Below are positions 1 through 8,731 of a stretch of 64,000 bases of DNA, piece after piece; the stretch's first letter is position 1; each line of letters starts with the position of its first letter. Below the pieces are notes generated by a model. The model worked only from the letters and a program-made list of their open reading frames with translations. It did no database searches and was not told the origin of the DNA. Origin of the DNA: Marinobacter salexigens (GTDB lineage Bacteria; Pseudomonadota; Gammaproteobacteria; Pseudomonadales; Oleiphilaceae). A program made the translations under genes and the position numbers. Where the stretch lies: positions 179,845 to 243,844 of the forward strand of contig NZ_JAHKPV010000021.1 in NCBI RefSeq assembly GCF_018860765.1, written 5' to 3'.

Positions 1-1727
1 TCTGGCTCTGGCTCTGGCTCTAATTCTGGTTCGGGTTCAGGCATGACAACAGGCGCTTCTGCTTCAATATCTGCCATTGCCTGTTGCAACTCATCCAGAC
101 TTTCCGAGTCTTCCTGCGTTGTTTCTTCTACAGTGGCAGCATTACGACGCTTGCGTAAAAGCAAGAATACAATCAATGCAAAAAGCACTAACGCCCCTGC
201 TCCCGCGCCGATCATCCATAAGGGTATGGGCAGGGTTCCAGACTCTTCTGGAGTCTCTTCAGGCTCTGGCGTAACCGAGGCCGCTGGCGCTTCAGGTTCG
301 GGCTCAATCGCGGGCTCTGGCTCTTCTATTGGCTTCTGCTCTGGTGCCGACTCCGGCTCAACGGCTGGCTCCTGCTCCAGCTCCGACTCAGAACCTGACG
401 GTGCCTGCTCAGCCGTTTCAGCCATACTTACATCTATAGGCGACTCAAGGCTCGGTTCAACCATGCCCTCAGGCACTAGAAATTCAGTTGTGGCGGTAAA
501 TTTGCGTGAAAACGTTTTACCATCGGCAACAACATCTATGCGGTACAGCCCTGCAACCGGCAATTTGCTGATGGAATCCGAGTACTCACCATCCGCAGGT
601 GGCTGATCCCCAGATAAAGTCTTGCTGCCGCTACGACCGTCTTCAGAGGTCAGGCTTAGAGTTACACTCATTACGTTGAGAAATTCGGAATTGGTTACTT
701 TTTCTTCTTTTTCGAAGAAAGCCACGCGAACATCCACGGGAGATTCTGCGGTAAACGTTGCAGGTATCGGAGCAGCCACCATTCTCAAATCACTAACGAC
801 CGTAACGCGACTACCTTCACCGAGTTGACCTTTAGCCCGCCACTCCCCGGCCAGAGGCTGTTTGATGGTTATAAGGTCATAGGCTGCTTCTCTTGCCCAG
901 CGAACGTTGTCCGGCTGGTCTGATTGCTGAAGGGTTTCTCCATCAGGTCGAACCAGCTCAAGTTCTTCAGCTCCAGCGGCCGAGCCACGGAATATCAGTG
1001 CGGTAAATTCGTTGACCCCGGCATCCACAGCGAAGGCATTACCTTCAATAGGAATCTGCTCCTGCGGGGCAGCAGTATTCAGAGCATCGAGAAAAGCAAG
1101 ATTAAGAGACTCTGCCGTGTCTGCAACCCGGAAGCTACCCTGTGATTTTGTAGCAAGAGTCTTCAGGAACCCGGCATCTGCCTGCTCCGATAAGGCAACC
1201 GGATGGAAAGTGGCACCTTTTGCAACCAGCGCATCAAGAACACCACCAAGAATTCGCTTTTCTTCCGCCTGATTAACATCGGCGCTGTTTGATATATCAA
1301 CCTTGCCATCCGTCAGCAAAATGAAGTGGGTGTTCTCAAGGGTGCCACCGGTTACAAAATCATCACTGGCAACTTCAATGGCTTTACCAAGATTTGTGCG
1401 AAGGGCTACGGAGTTTATTTTTGGTGACCGTTCAATCGCGGTTTCGCGCCACGCGTCCGTCACTTCACCATGGGGCACCAGCATGTTCACATACTGCCCG
1501 AAGGTCCAAACGCCCGCGGTACTGCCTTCTGGGATCACCCTTGCCAGCAGCCTTACAGCAGGTTGCCGTAGGTTATTCGGGTCGGTTTCTTTCATTGACC
1601 CTGAAATGTCCACAATGATGCGTACATCCGGGCTTTCCGGCAGCGTTAGCGGTGCGGCGTCCTGAGCCCAAAGCGTTGCGGGCAGCAGTAAAGCAATGAA
1701 GAAAACCAGCGTAAAGGATCTTGGCAT
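1..1727 (-). CDS. von Willebrand factor A domain membrane protein (C-terminus beyond window)
   Basis: Read on the minus strand from ATG at 1727 and open to position 1, so the C-terminus lies outside the window. The product starts with a signal peptide (MPRSFTLVFFIALLLPATLW) and runs into a VWA domain with the metal-binding motif DISGSMKETDP near residue 40. After a long extracytoplasmic part, an acidic Glu/Pro-rich stretch (about 260-420 in the window) leads to one transmembrane helix (PLWMIGAGAGALVLFALIVF, around position 200). A basic RKRR stop-transfer and a cytoplasmic tail ending in EPEP repeats follow. The overall form resembles the gammaproteobacterial TIGR03503-type VWA proteins, whose function is unknown. 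Family membership is inferred; the VWA motif, signal peptide and membrane anchor are seen. Confidence 0.8.
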   Translation of the reverse strand, partial: MPRSFTLVFFIALLLPATLWAQDAAPLTLPESPDVRIIVDISGSMKETDPNNLRQPAVRLLARVIPEGSTAGVWTFGQYVNMLVPHGEVTDAWRETAIERSPKINSVALRTNLGKAIEVASDDFVTGGTLENTHFILLTDGKVDISNSADVNQAEEKRILGGVLDALVAKGATFHPVALSEQADAGFLKTLATKSQGSFRVADTAESLNLAFLDALNTAAPQEQIPIEGNAFAVDAGVNEFTALIFRGSAAGAEELELVRPDGETLQQSDQPDNVRWAREAAYDLITIKQPLAGEWRAKGQLGEGSRVTVVSDLRMVAAPIPATFTAESPVDVRVAFFEKEEKVTNSEFLNVMSVTLSLTSEDGRSGSKTLSGDQPPADGEYSDSISKLPVAGLYRIDVVADGKTFSRKFTATTEFLVPEGMVEPSLESPIDVSMAETAEQAPSGSESELEQEPAVEPESAPEQKPIEEPEPAIEPEPEAPAASVTPEPEETPEESGTLPIPLWMIGAGAGALVLFALIVFLLLRKRRNAATVEETTQEDSESLDELQQAMADIEAEAPVVMPEPEPELEPEPEP

Positions 1728-1759
1728 TGTTGTTCTCAAACGAAATGAATTGGGTTGTC

Positions 1760-2104
1760 TCAGCGCCGGGACAAACGGTAACGGACCATGTCAAGAATCC
1801 AGACCAAGAGCATAACAAGCCCCCCGATACTGAGATTCAGCCATGCTCTGCCAGCGTTATCTGCGTCACCCAGAATCTGCTCATAACCTCCGAAAAGCCA
1901 AGCGGGTATCCACCAGCCTGCCAGTTCAGGGGACTCTACGGGCGTCAGCAATAGGGCCACGAGCGCGGCGAGCAGAAGGGTACGCAGGCCGTACAACGGC
2001 AAAAACCTGAACAGCTTTTTCATCATGTAAAAAAACACAACGAAAGCGATAGCATAAGCGGCCCAGAAGATGCCGTAAGCAATTTGTGCATCAATATCGA
2101 TCAT
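1760..2104 (-). CDS. small integral membrane protein of unknown function
   Basis: A 114-residue protein that I do not recognise. Three hydrophobic segments are visible (about residues 8-28, 40-58 and 90-107), with basic residues in the first connecting loop (MKKLFRF) and at the C-terminus (RYRLSRR). Its ATG overlaps the stop codon of the upstream ycgN-like gene (TAATG), so the two are translationally coupled. It ends just before the VWA gene, which suggests one co-transcribed row from rnd down to the VWA gene. The role is unknown. Confidence 0.7.
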   Translation of the reverse strand: MIDIDAQIAYGIFWAAYAIAFVVFFYMMKKLFRFLPLYGLRTLLLAALVALLLTPVESPELAGWWIPAWLFGGYEQILGDADNAGRAWLNLSIGGLVMLLVWILDMVRYRLSRR

Positions 2105-2550
2105 TACAGAACCCAGTGAATGATGTGTTCTTCCCAGTTTTCTTCCGCCACTTTGTCCTCACGGATAACTTTGTGACGTATGGATACACCGGCCTCGTGA
2201 ACCGTGTTCGGGTTCCCGCTACGTAATGGGTGCCAATCAGCAAGAGGCCGACCCTCCGCCAAGGTGCGGTATGCGCAGGTGTGAGGTAGCCAATGGTAAT
2301 CGTTCACCGTACCTGGTGTCAGCACTGTACAGCCCGGTACTTTCTCAAGCCGATCTGAGTACACCGTACACTGGCAGGTACTTTCATCCATAAAACGGCA
2401 AACCAACTCAGTATGGTAAACCTCGCCTGTGTCTTCATCTTCGAGCTTGTTGAGGCAGCATTTTCCGCAACCGTCACACAATGACTCCCATTCCTGTTGC
2501 GTCATCTCGCTCAGGCGCTTGCGCTGCCAGAACGGGATTTGCGCAATCAT
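2104..2550 (-). CDS. YcgN/UPF0260 family cysteine-cluster protein
   Basis: 148 residues, the usual length of the YcgN (UPF0260) family. The cysteine cluster CDGCGKCC (C25, C28, C31, C32) and the later C-rich stretch STCQCTVY with PGC and HTCAY match the family, thought to bind zinc or an iron-sulfur centre. No biochemical role is established. It overlaps the ycgL-like gene upstream by 4 bases (ATGA) and the small membrane protein downstream by one base. The ycgL-ycgN-rnd neighbourhood is a recurring arrangement in gammaproteobacteria. Confidence 0.9.
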   Translation of the reverse strand: MIAQIPFWQRKRLSEMTQQEWESLCDGCGKCCLNKLEDEDTGEVYHTELVCRFMDESTCQCTVYSDRLEKVPGCTVLTPGTVNDYHWLPHTCAYRTLAEGRPLADWHPLRSGNPNTVHEAGVSIRHKVIREDKVAEENWEEHIIHWVL

Positions 2551-2840
2551 GAGTTTCTCAGCCCCGGCTTGGTACGAAAATCGACAACATAAGAGTCTTG
2601 CTCTTCCGGCATCTGCAAAAAGAAATATTTTTCAGCTAGGGCGCTAAGTACCTGCTCACCGGTTGTTCTGGCAAGCTTGCGCTCCGGCGTCATAACCAAA
2701 TCCATAGAATGAATCGGGTTACCAAAAATCCCTCTAAGGCTTTCAGGCAACTCCTCCCAATTCTGTCCACGACGAACAAAGATATAGGTATCGCTCTTTT
2801 TGCTGCTTCGGAAAACAGACACAAATTCCCGATCTTTCAT
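2547..2840 (-). CDS. YcgL domain-containing protein
   Basis: 97 residues, starting MKDREFVSVFRSSKKSDTYI, a typical opening of the YcgL family (small alpha/beta proteins of unknown function). The conserved centre PESLRGIFGNP and the motif MDLVMTPERKLA are present. The start codon overlaps the end of rnd by 4 bases and the stop overlaps the ycgN-like gene by 4 bases, so rnd-ycgL-ycgN forms a tightly coupled operon. Known from the family: conserved association with rnd; the molecular role is unresolved. Confidence 0.9.
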   Translation of the reverse strand: MKDREFVSVFRSSKKSDTYIFVRRGQNWEELPESLRGIFGNPIHSMDLVMTPERKLARTTGEQVLSALAEKYFFLQMPEEQDSYVVDFRTKPGLRNS

Positions 2841-3985
2841 GATTGCAGATAATCCTCGATATCGTTCATTACCGGCGCGAGAATTCTCGTGCGCCAGCCA
2901 TGGAAAAATGGGCTGTCAGCCAAGCTTTTGTCTTGCACCACTTTCTCCAAACGCTTTCTTGGGGCAAGCAATTCTATTGGAATATCAGCAGCTTCTGCCG
3001 CACTTCTAAAAAACCGTTTCAAGTTTTTAAAGTACACCTGCTGGTCCCGACTCAGTGGTGGCGCAATGCGTTCTAGCCCAGAAGTATCAGCTTTACGCCC
3101 TTGCGCAACAAGCTTCAGCAAGGCGTCGCCATAACGCCGAACTACGCCCCCCGGAACACCCTGGATATTAGACAAGTCGTTGAGGGACTGCGGTAGCCGG
3201 TCTGCAATGGCAATAAGCAGAGGATCTGCCAACACCCTACCCCGCGGGCGGTCACGCTCTCTACTTTCGAGCTCGCGCCAGACCACCAAATTTTTGAGCA
3301 CAAGCTGCTGCTGTAAGGTCAAAGCCCAGCCGCCACGCAAGCGAAGGTAATGATGGTGCGGGTCGTCCTGCCCTGCAAGCTCATCGGCAAAACGGGTGGA
3401 CTCTTCTACAAGCGCCGCTTCTAGCCCTCGCTCTTTCAGATGTGCCGTAACCCACTGATACATGGGTTCAAGAAACCGTATGTCTTCTATCGCATAACGT
3501 TGCTGGGCCTCGCTCAAAGGGCGGGATATCCAGTCCGAACGGGTAACAGTTTTGTCCAATGCCTCACCAAACAGCGCCTCCACAAGCCGCGCATAACCTA
3601 CGGAAAAGCCGGCTCCCGCTAAAGCAGCTCCAATTTGTAAATCTATAACACCTTTCGGCTTTATACCGAGCCAATCACGAAACAGCTCAAGATCTTCACT
3701 CATGGCGTACAGCAGCTTCGTTACCGCCGGATCGGCAAGAACCTCCCGGAAGCGGGATGACTGCTCCACTACGTCGGGATCCACAAGGCAAAAACTGTTT
3801 CCGAGGCCAAGCTGAACCAGCCCTGCTATAGGATAAAAGGTATTTACCCGCTCAAATTCTGTATCAAGAACAAGGGGAACACCCGGAGCGCTGTCCAGCC
3901 ATTGGTTTAGCTCCTCCGGCTGGGTAATCCACTCAATGGTTTCAGGGGCCGACGGCACATTAATAGCGGTAAGAGGAAGTGTCAT
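2837..3985 (-). CDS. rnd: ribonuclease D
   Basis: 382 residues, close to the E. coli RNase D length. It is a 3'-5' exoribonuclease for tRNA 3' maturation and quality control. The DEDD exonuclease domain fills about residues 18-200: VLDTEFERVNTFYP supplies the first acidic pair (D41, E43), AMSEDLELF the second Asp, and RYAIEDIRFL the last motif with the conserved Tyr and Asp. An HRDC domain follows (about residues 215-290, with LADPLLIAIADRLP), then a second helical domain. First gene of the coupled rnd-ycgL-ycgN row. Confidence 0.95.
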   Translation of the reverse strand: MTLPLTAINVPSAPETIEWITQPEELNQWLDSAPGVPLVLDTEFERVNTFYPIAGLVQLGLGNSFCLVDPDVVEQSSRFREVLADPAVTKLLYAMSEDLELFRDWLGIKPKGVIDLQIGAALAGAGFSVGYARLVEALFGEALDKTVTRSDWISRPLSEAQQRYAIEDIRFLEPMYQWVTAHLKERGLEAALVEESTRFADELAGQDDPHHHYLRLRGGWALTLQQQLVLKNLVVWRELESRERDRPRGRVLADPLLIAIADRLPQSLNDLSNIQGVPGGVVRRYGDALLKLVAQGRKADTSGLERIAPPLSRDQQVYFKNLKRFFRSAAEAADIPIELLAPRKRLEKVVQDKSLADSPFFHGWRTRILAPVMNDIEDYLQS

Positions 3986-4002
3986 AGAAAAAGCCAGTTA
4001 AA

Positions 4003-4022
4003 AGCGCCGCCTAGGCGCCGAT
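4003..4022 (-). terminator. weak candidate terminator between recR and rnd
   Basis: On the minus strand, just after the recR stop, GCGCC and GGCGC can pair around a 5-base loop and are followed by TTTT. The stem is short and the T-run brief, so it may only attenuate read-through into rnd. Confidence 0.35.
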
Positions 4023-4028
4023 GCGGAA

Positions 4029-4631
4029 TCAATCAAGCAGGGGTTTTCTGCCGCGGAACGCATGGGTGAGAGTAAAGCCGTCAACATAGCCAAGCTCGCC
4101 GCCCACCGGAATACCGTGGGCAAGCCGCGTGATGAGAATATCGGAACCGTCGAGCCGGTCAGAAATATAATGAGCTGTTGCTTCCCCTTCCACCGTAGGA
4201 TTGGTCGCAAGAATAAGCTCGGTAACACCTTCTGAGCGCACACGGCGCAAGAGCCGTTCGATACCGATTTCATCGGGGCCAACACCATCAATAGGTGACA
4301 GGTGCCCCATCAAAACAAAATAGCTGCCTTTGTAATCGCCCGCCTGTTCAATGGCCAACAAATCCGACGGGCTCTCCACCACGCAAAGCGTGCCATTGCT
4401 TCGAACAGGGTTCTCACAAATTCCGCACACTTCGGTATCGGAAAAGTTCTGGCAGCTCTCACAACGACGAACCCCCTCCATGGCGTTACTCAACGCATCC
4501 GAAAGCCGGGTGCCACCAGAGCGAGCCCGCTCAAGCAGGTGAAAGGCCATGCGCTGGGCAGTCTTCTGGCCCACACCGGGCAAACACCGGAGGGATTCAA
4601 CGAGTTCATCAACCAGAGGGCTGAATGCCAT
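4029..4631 (-). CDS. recR: recombination mediator RecR
   Basis: 200 residues, full length for RecR, which forms a DNA-clamp ring and with RecO/RecF loads RecA at gaps. Visible elements: the N-terminal helix-hairpin-helix ([19 protein letters not shown], about residues 16-34), a C4 zinc finger (C57, C60, C69, C72 in [16 protein letters not shown]), and a Toprim domain from about residue 80 ([13 protein letters not shown] through [15 protein letters not shown]). It ends with the Walker-like [15 protein letters not shown]. It lies downstream of ybaB/ebfC and dnaX in the classical dnaX-ybaB-recR order. Confidence 0.97.
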   Translation of the reverse strand: MAFSPLVDELVESLRCLPGVGQKTAQRMAFHLLERARSGGTRLSDALSNAMEGVRRCESCQNFSDTEVCGICENPVRSNGTLCVVESPSDLLAIEQAGDYKGSYFVLMGHLSPIDGVGPDEIGIERLLRRVRSEGVTELILATNPTVEGEATAHYISDRLDGSDILITRLAHGIPVGGELGYVDGFTLTHAFRGRKPLLD

Positions 4632-4666
4632 GGAACATCCTTAAACAGCAGGTTAAGAAAAAGACT

Positions 4667-4990
4667 TTAAAACGGCATCTTAAATCCGGGCGGCATACCC
4701 ATACCGGACATCATGCCCGACATTGCATCTTTCTGGTTGGCCTCTACCCTGCGCACGGCATCATTAACAGCCGCAGCCAGCAAGTCTTCCAAAACATCTT
4801 TTTCTTCTGTCATCAAAGATGGATCGATCTCTACCCTGCGAACATCATGCCGCCCATTCATGGTAACTTTTACCATACCAGCGCCGGATTCACCGACAAT
4901 TTCCGCTTTTGCTGCCTCTTCTTGAGCTTTTTGCATTTCTTCTTGCATCTTTTGGGCCTTTTTCATCAGCCCGCCCATATCGTTCAGCAT
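4667..4990 (-). CDS. YbaB/EbfC family nucleoid-associated protein
   Basis: 107 residues, as expected for the family. The N-terminal helix [20 protein letters not shown] is characteristic, followed by [20 protein letters not shown] and a Met/Gly-rich C-terminus ([15 protein letters not shown]). Family knowledge: a small dimeric, tweezer-shaped DNA-binding protein that coats the nucleoid. It starts 3 bases after the dnaX stop and precedes recR, so dnaX-ybaB-recR is one transcription unit. Confidence 0.95.
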   Translation of the reverse strand: MLNDMGGLMKKAQKMQEEMQKAQEEAAKAEIVGESGAGMVKVTMNGRHDVRRVEIDPSLMTEEKDVLEDLLAAAVNDAVRRVEANQKDAMSGMMSGMGMPPGFKMPF

Positions 4991-4993
4991 CTG

Positions 4994-6949
4994 TTATCTC
5001 CTACTTCTCTGTGTTGGACGATCGCTTATCGGCTTAATACTGTCTTCGACTACCCGCGCCTCAAACCGTTCCACAATAGATTGTACAAATGGATCATTGC
5101 GAATAGAGTCCTCCGCCGCACTCTGGCGTATTTTGCGCTGGCGCTCTTCATACGCGGCTGGCGTGTTGGGGCCGGGGTCGCCCTGCTCTATCTTTAACTG
5201 AATGGCGTCGCCAAAGTGGTTTCTCAAGGCAGCCACGATTTTTTCTTCGTGCCTGTCGTTCAACAAACGAGCATGGCCTTCGTCGATTAACAGCGTGATG
5301 GTGTCTTCGGCGCGAGACATAGCACCATGGCTGGCCAGGTTGCCCGGCATGCCGATAATGCCAAGACTGCGAAAATCACGTTCCCAGACAAACTCTCCGT
5401 CTACAACTGGAGCCGGGGCATCCTCAATCTGGGCTGCTGGAGCTTCTGGTGACGCTGGCTCAGCAGCCGTCTCTAACTGTGGCGGTTCTTCTATCGTCTG
5501 TGCCACCTCGTGAGCTGAGCTGACTGCGGTATTCGCGGCAGGCTCGGGCTCGGGCTCGGGCTCGGACTCGGACTCGGACTCGGACTCGGAATAATCTGGC
5601 TGCGACCCCGCTTGGGCATCAATGCTGGCTAGCCAGGCATCATCTGCTGGCGCATCTGCGTATCCCTGCGGCTCAGATTGCACAGGTACCGGCTCGCTCT
5701 GAGTTAATTCTGGCTCTGGCTTTAGCTCTGGATTTGTTTCAGACGGTAAGGCGCTAACAGCCTGAGATGGCTCTGTTACAGTCGGCGCAGGCTCAGGTTC
5801 GTCGCGGGATTCGCCCTCAGCTCCAGAACCCTCAGTACTCACAGCCGGTGGTGCGCGGCGATCAGAGCCGGGGCGAAAAGCCAGCATTCGGAGCAGTGTC
5901 ATTTCGAAACCCATGCGGGCATCGGGTGTAATCGCCAAATCTTTGCGGCCTATAAGTGCTGCCTGATAGAACAACTGAGCGTCTTCCGCACTGAGCGTAC
6001 GGGCCAGCGATTGAACTTGCGCGGCATCTCCGAGTGCATTGTCTGCACTACCCGGAACCACCTGTTCCATGGTGACCCTATGGAACAGCGACAAAAGATC
6101 CGCGAGTATAATGCTGTAATCCGGCGCAAAATCCGAGATACGGCTGATTTCCGCCAGCAAGGCCGGACCATCCCGCTCTACCAGTGCATTTACAATCCGC
6201 TCAATATCTCGCTGGTCAATCGTACCCAGCATGCTGCTGACATCGCTGGCAGACAGTTTCTGGTTCCCGAACGCTATAGCCTGATCTGTGAGGCTCAGAG
6301 CGTCCCGCATACTGCCGTCGGCAGCGCGAGCCAGCAGCCAAAGCGCTGGCTCTTCAAAGGGAATACTTTCAGCAGTAAGAACGTTTGTGAGGTGCCCTGC
6401 AATATGCTCAGGCGTCATACGTTTGAGATTAAATTGCAAACAGCGTGATAGAACCGTTACGGGCAACTTCTGGGGGTCTGTAGTGGCCAGCAAAAACTTC
6501 ACGTGCTCTGGCGGTTCCTCAAGGGTCTTGAGAAATGCGTTGAACGATTGATTGGTGAGCATGTGCACCTCGTCGATGAGGTACACCTTATAGCGGCCAC
6601 GGCTGGGCGCGTACTGAACGTTATCCGTCAACTCCCGCATGTCGTCCACGCCAGTGCGGGATGCCGCATCAATTTCAATCAGATCGACAAACCTGCCTTC
6701 CTGAATTTCCACACAACTGGCGCAGGTACCGCAAGGCCGTGGCGTAATACCGGTTTCACAATTAAGACAGCGGGCCAGCAAACGCCCAATGGTGGTTTTA
6801 CCCACGCCCCGGGTGCCGGTGAACAGATAAGCGTGATGCAGGCGCTGGTTTTCCAATGCGTGAATTAACGCCTGAAGAACGTGTTCCTGCCCCACCATAT
6901 CTTCAAAGGTGCGAGGGCGCCATTTACGGGCAAGTACCTGATAGCTCAT
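4994..6949 (-). CDS. dnaX: DNA polymerase III subunits gamma/tau
   Basis: 651 residues. ATPase of the clamp loader: the AAA+ domain starts MSYQVLARKWRPRTFEDMVG, with Walker A GTRGVGKTT (K51), a zinc module (cysteines 64, 73, 76, 79) and Walker B VYLIDEVHM (about 122-130), then the SRC sensor motif LSRCLQF. Domain III ends near residue 365. A long Pro/Glu/Ser-rich linker (about 375-540), including a run of alternating Ser-Glu then Pro-Glu, precedes the tau C-terminal domain, which should bind DnaB and the polymerase alpha subunit. I found no A-AAA-AAG-type slippery heptamer near the end of domain III, so production of a gamma form by E. coli-type frameshifting is not supported here. Confidence 0.96.
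   Translation of the reverse strand: MSYQVLARKWRPRTFEDMVGQEHVLQALIHALENQRLHHAYLFTGTRGVGKTTIGRLLARCLNCETGITPRPCGTCASCVEIQEGRFVDLIEIDAASRTGVDDMRELTDNVQYAPSRGRYKVYLIDEVHMLTNQSFNAFLKTLEEPPEHVKFLLATTDPQKLPVTVLSRCLQFNLKRMTPEHIAGHLTNVLTAESIPFEEPALWLLARAADGSMRDALSLTDQAIAFGNQKLSASDVSSMLGTIDQRDIERIVNALVERDGPALLAEISRISDFAPDYSIILADLLSLFHRVTMEQVVPGSADNALGDAAQVQSLARTLSAEDAQLFYQAALIGRKDLAITPDARMGFEMTLLRMLAFRPGSDRRAPPAVSTEGSGAEGESRDEPEPAPTVTEPSQAVSALPSETNPELKPEPELTQSEPVPVQSEPQGYADAPADDAWLASIDAQAGSQPDYSESESESESEPEPEPEPAANTAVSSAHEVAQTIEEPPQLETAAEPASPEAPAAQIEDAPAPVVDGEFVWERDFRSLGIIGMPGNLASHGAMSRAEDTITLLIDEGHARLLNDRHEEKIVAALRNHFGDAIQLKIEQGDPGPNTPAAYEERQRKIRQSAAEDSIRNDPFVQSIVERFEARVVEDSIKPISDRPTQRSRR
5541..5590 (-). 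repeat. hexanucleotide repeat inside dnaX
   Basis: Two adjoining runs of 6-base units (GGCTCG-type, then GGACTCG-derived units, on the plus strand) encode alternating Ser-Glu followed by Pro-Glu in the DnaX linker. The reading frame is kept, so changes in copy number would only lengthen or shorten the linker. Confidence 0.8.
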
Positions 6950-7062
6950 GATCCGCCAAATGCTGAGAAAAACGCATGCAACTTTAGCATGGAGAGGGAG
7001 TTATAAGAAGTTATAAGGCGTGAGGAGCAGAGCTTAAGAGAGGGAAAATCGAGAAGAAATCT

Positions 7063-7176
7063 GGGGGTGGCCCCACCAGCAACACTCCGGCACACAATTC
7101 CACCGCTGCGGCTGCTCCCTTCCGGGCCTGACCGGGTTCACGGTTTCATGTTGCGGAGGCACCAATGGAGCCACCA
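7063..7176 (-). ncRNA. ffs: signal recognition particle 4.5S RNA
   Basis: On the minus strand the sequence contains the universally conserved SRP domain IV core, GGTCAGGCCCGGAAGGGAGC, including the GGAA tetraloop and the asymmetric loop bound by Ffh. The ends are complementary (GGTGGC near the 5' end, GCCACC near the 3' end), giving the long bacterial hairpin of about 114 nt. Location directly upstream of dnaX agrees with many gammaproteobacteria. The exact ends are estimated from the terminal pairing. Confidence 0.95.
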
Positions 7177-7328
7177 TAACGGCGTTTCAGGACAAACTCC
7201 CTGAAAGCGGCGCGAATATTAACAAAAGGGTTTGCGGACTACAACGGCAAATGCAGACAGTCGCCCACAACACCGTTTTGATTTACTCTTTGGGTAAGCT
7301 GATGCACCTAAGTCTGGAAACACGTTCT

Positions 7329-8249
7329 ATGTCTGAAAGCAGCAACAAGCCACTCTCACCACTATCTCCGGGGCAATGGTCTTTTACTCGCTGGAAAACC
7401 ATCGGGCAGCTCGAAGCGTTGGAGGTTCACCACCCACTGTTCGAAGCCACCTTATTTTTGCAAGGCGCGCACCTCACTCATTTTGTTCCCAAGAATGAGT
7501 CAAATTGGCTATGGCTAAGCCCAAACGCTCGCTTCGAACCCGGCCGTGCCATACGCGGCGGCATTCCAATATGCTGGCCTTGGTTTGGCGATCCTGCACG
7601 GAACGCACCAGAAGTTCGCAAACGAGTAAAGACTAAAAACGCCCATGGATTTGCACGAACAGCACTTTGGAAGCTGGAGAACGTAAACGAAAGCGCCCAT
7701 GAGGTTGAAATAGCGCTGTCTCTGGAAGCCAACAGGGATTTTATGAACGTTTGGAGTGGTCAGGCACTGGCCCTACTCACATTCAGCTTTTCTGTGCGTG
7801 GCTGCCAGCTTACCCTCACCTCCACAAACCTCGGTAGCGAACCCCTCTCCTTTAGTCAAGCGCTACATACCTACCTGCCAACCACTGACATTACCCGCTC
7901 AAGGGTTTTAGGTTTAGGCCACAGCAATTACATCGACACCCTAAAAAACTGGGAATACTGCGCTCAAGACGGCCCGGTGTATTTTGATGGCGAAACCGAT
8001 AGCATCTACGAAAGCGGCGAACCGATGATTGTAGTAACACCCGAATCCTCCCGCAAAATCACCTCTGTGGGGAGCGACTCCACCGTCGTGTGGAACCCCG
8101 GCCCCGACAAAGCAAAAACCTTAAGCGACTTCCCCGATACTGCCTGGCAGACAATGCTATGTGTCGAAACTGCCAATGCCGCCAGCGATTACCGTGTGCT
8201 TAATAAGGGGCAAAGCTACACACTCGGCGTGCTTATCGGGCGCGGCTGA
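7329..8249 (+). CDS. D-hexose-6-phosphate mutarotase (YeaD-like)
   Basis: Aldose-1-epimerase-like enzyme interconverting alpha and beta anomers of glucose-6-phosphate and related sugars, cytoplasmic. The fold's hallmarks are present: WLWLSPNARFEPGRAIRGG, PICWPWFGDP and AHGFART (catalytic His), SFSQALHTYL, and the final VVWNPGPDKAKTLSDF with the family's WNP motif. The frame opens at 7251, but I chose the ATG at 7329 (MSESSNKPLSPL) because the resulting 306 residues match the family, with GGAA a short distance upstream; 7302 is a possible alternative. It stands alone between ffs and the XrtA region. Confidence 0.9.
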   Translation: MSESSNKPLSPLSPGQWSFTRWKTIGQLEALEVHHPLFEATLFLQGAHLTHFVPKNESNWLWLSPNARFEPGRAIRGGIPICWPWFGDPARNAPEVRKRVKTKNAHGFARTALWKLENVNESAHEVEIALSLEANRDFMNVWSGQALALLTFSFSVRGCQLTLTSTNLGSEPLSFSQALHTYLPTTDITRSRVLGLGHSNYIDTLKNWEYCAQDGPVYFDGETDSIYESGEPMIVVTPESSRKITSVGSDSTVVWNPGPDKAKTLSDFPDTAWQTMLCVETANAASDYRVLNKGQSYTLGVLIGRG

Positions 8250-8311
8250 GACTGGCTACACACAAAGGCGAAACGTCCTCGCTGTATAATAATACTAAAA
8301 AGGGAGAGCGC

Positions 8312-8416
8312 ATGAGCCTGGTATCGTATCTGAAGTCGCGGCTAATTCCGGATGAGCTGGACAACGATATCGACCGAATTCACAAGCCGATAGGCACACT
8401 AGAGTTCAATCCCTGA
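8312..8416 (+). pseudogene. N-terminal remnant resembling a lysophospholipid acyltransferase family protein
   Basis: A well-formed start (AGGGAG ribosome-binding site, ATG at 8312) opens 34 codons beginning MSLVSYLKSRLIPDELDNDI and ending IGTLEFNP before TGA at 8414. After the stop the same frame continues GYNKALA. The sequence recalls the N-terminus of long acyltransferase proteins that often follow an NAD-dependent epimerase gene, where the same area continues with an Asn-Pro-x-Gly-Tyr-Asn stretch. The rest of such a gene is absent. The family name is from memory and needs a search; that it is a broken gene is the more certain part. Confidence 0.4.
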
Positions 8417-8436
8417 GGCTATAATAAAGCGCTGGC

Positions 8437-8661
8437 CTAAGCGCAGACCTGATTGATTCGGTAGAACTCGACAATCTGGCGAGCATCTATTTATGGCGCT
8501 ACCCGGAGCTGAACATCAGCATTTTGCGCCTTTGCAACATTGTAGGCCCGAGTGTTCGCAGCACCATGGGCAAGTTGCTCTCCAGCCCTCTCGCACCGGT
8601 CATGACTGGATTCTCACCGATGATGCAGTTCATCCACATCGACGACATGGCAGAGCTTTAG
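8437..8661 (+). pseudogene. remnant of an NAD-dependent epimerase/dehydratase (SDR family)
   Basis: In frame from about 8437 to a TAG at 8659-8661, the translation reads LASIYLWRYPELNISILRLC, then NIVGPSVRST and MMQFIHIDDMAEL. This is the usual C-terminal half of an extended SDR epimerase: the R-x-x-N-(V/I)-x-G-P motif, followed by the FIHxDDxA motif. There is no N-terminal Rossmann part, no catalytic YxxxK and no start codon, so this is a fragment. Together with the piece upstream it looks like the residue of a deletion next to the XrtA locus. Confidence 0.65.
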
Positions 8662-8731
8662 CTGCATGCGGTAGTTGCACAGAACCGCTGGCCACCTCAA
8701 ACTACACCTATCCATGGAATAGGCAGGTTGC

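Noticed and set aside
5237..5262. A-run in dnaX (minus strand) as a programmed frameshift site
   Set aside because: The A-run is not in the X-XXY-YYZ phase of a slippery heptamer and lies in the tau-specific C-terminal domain, not near the end of domain III.
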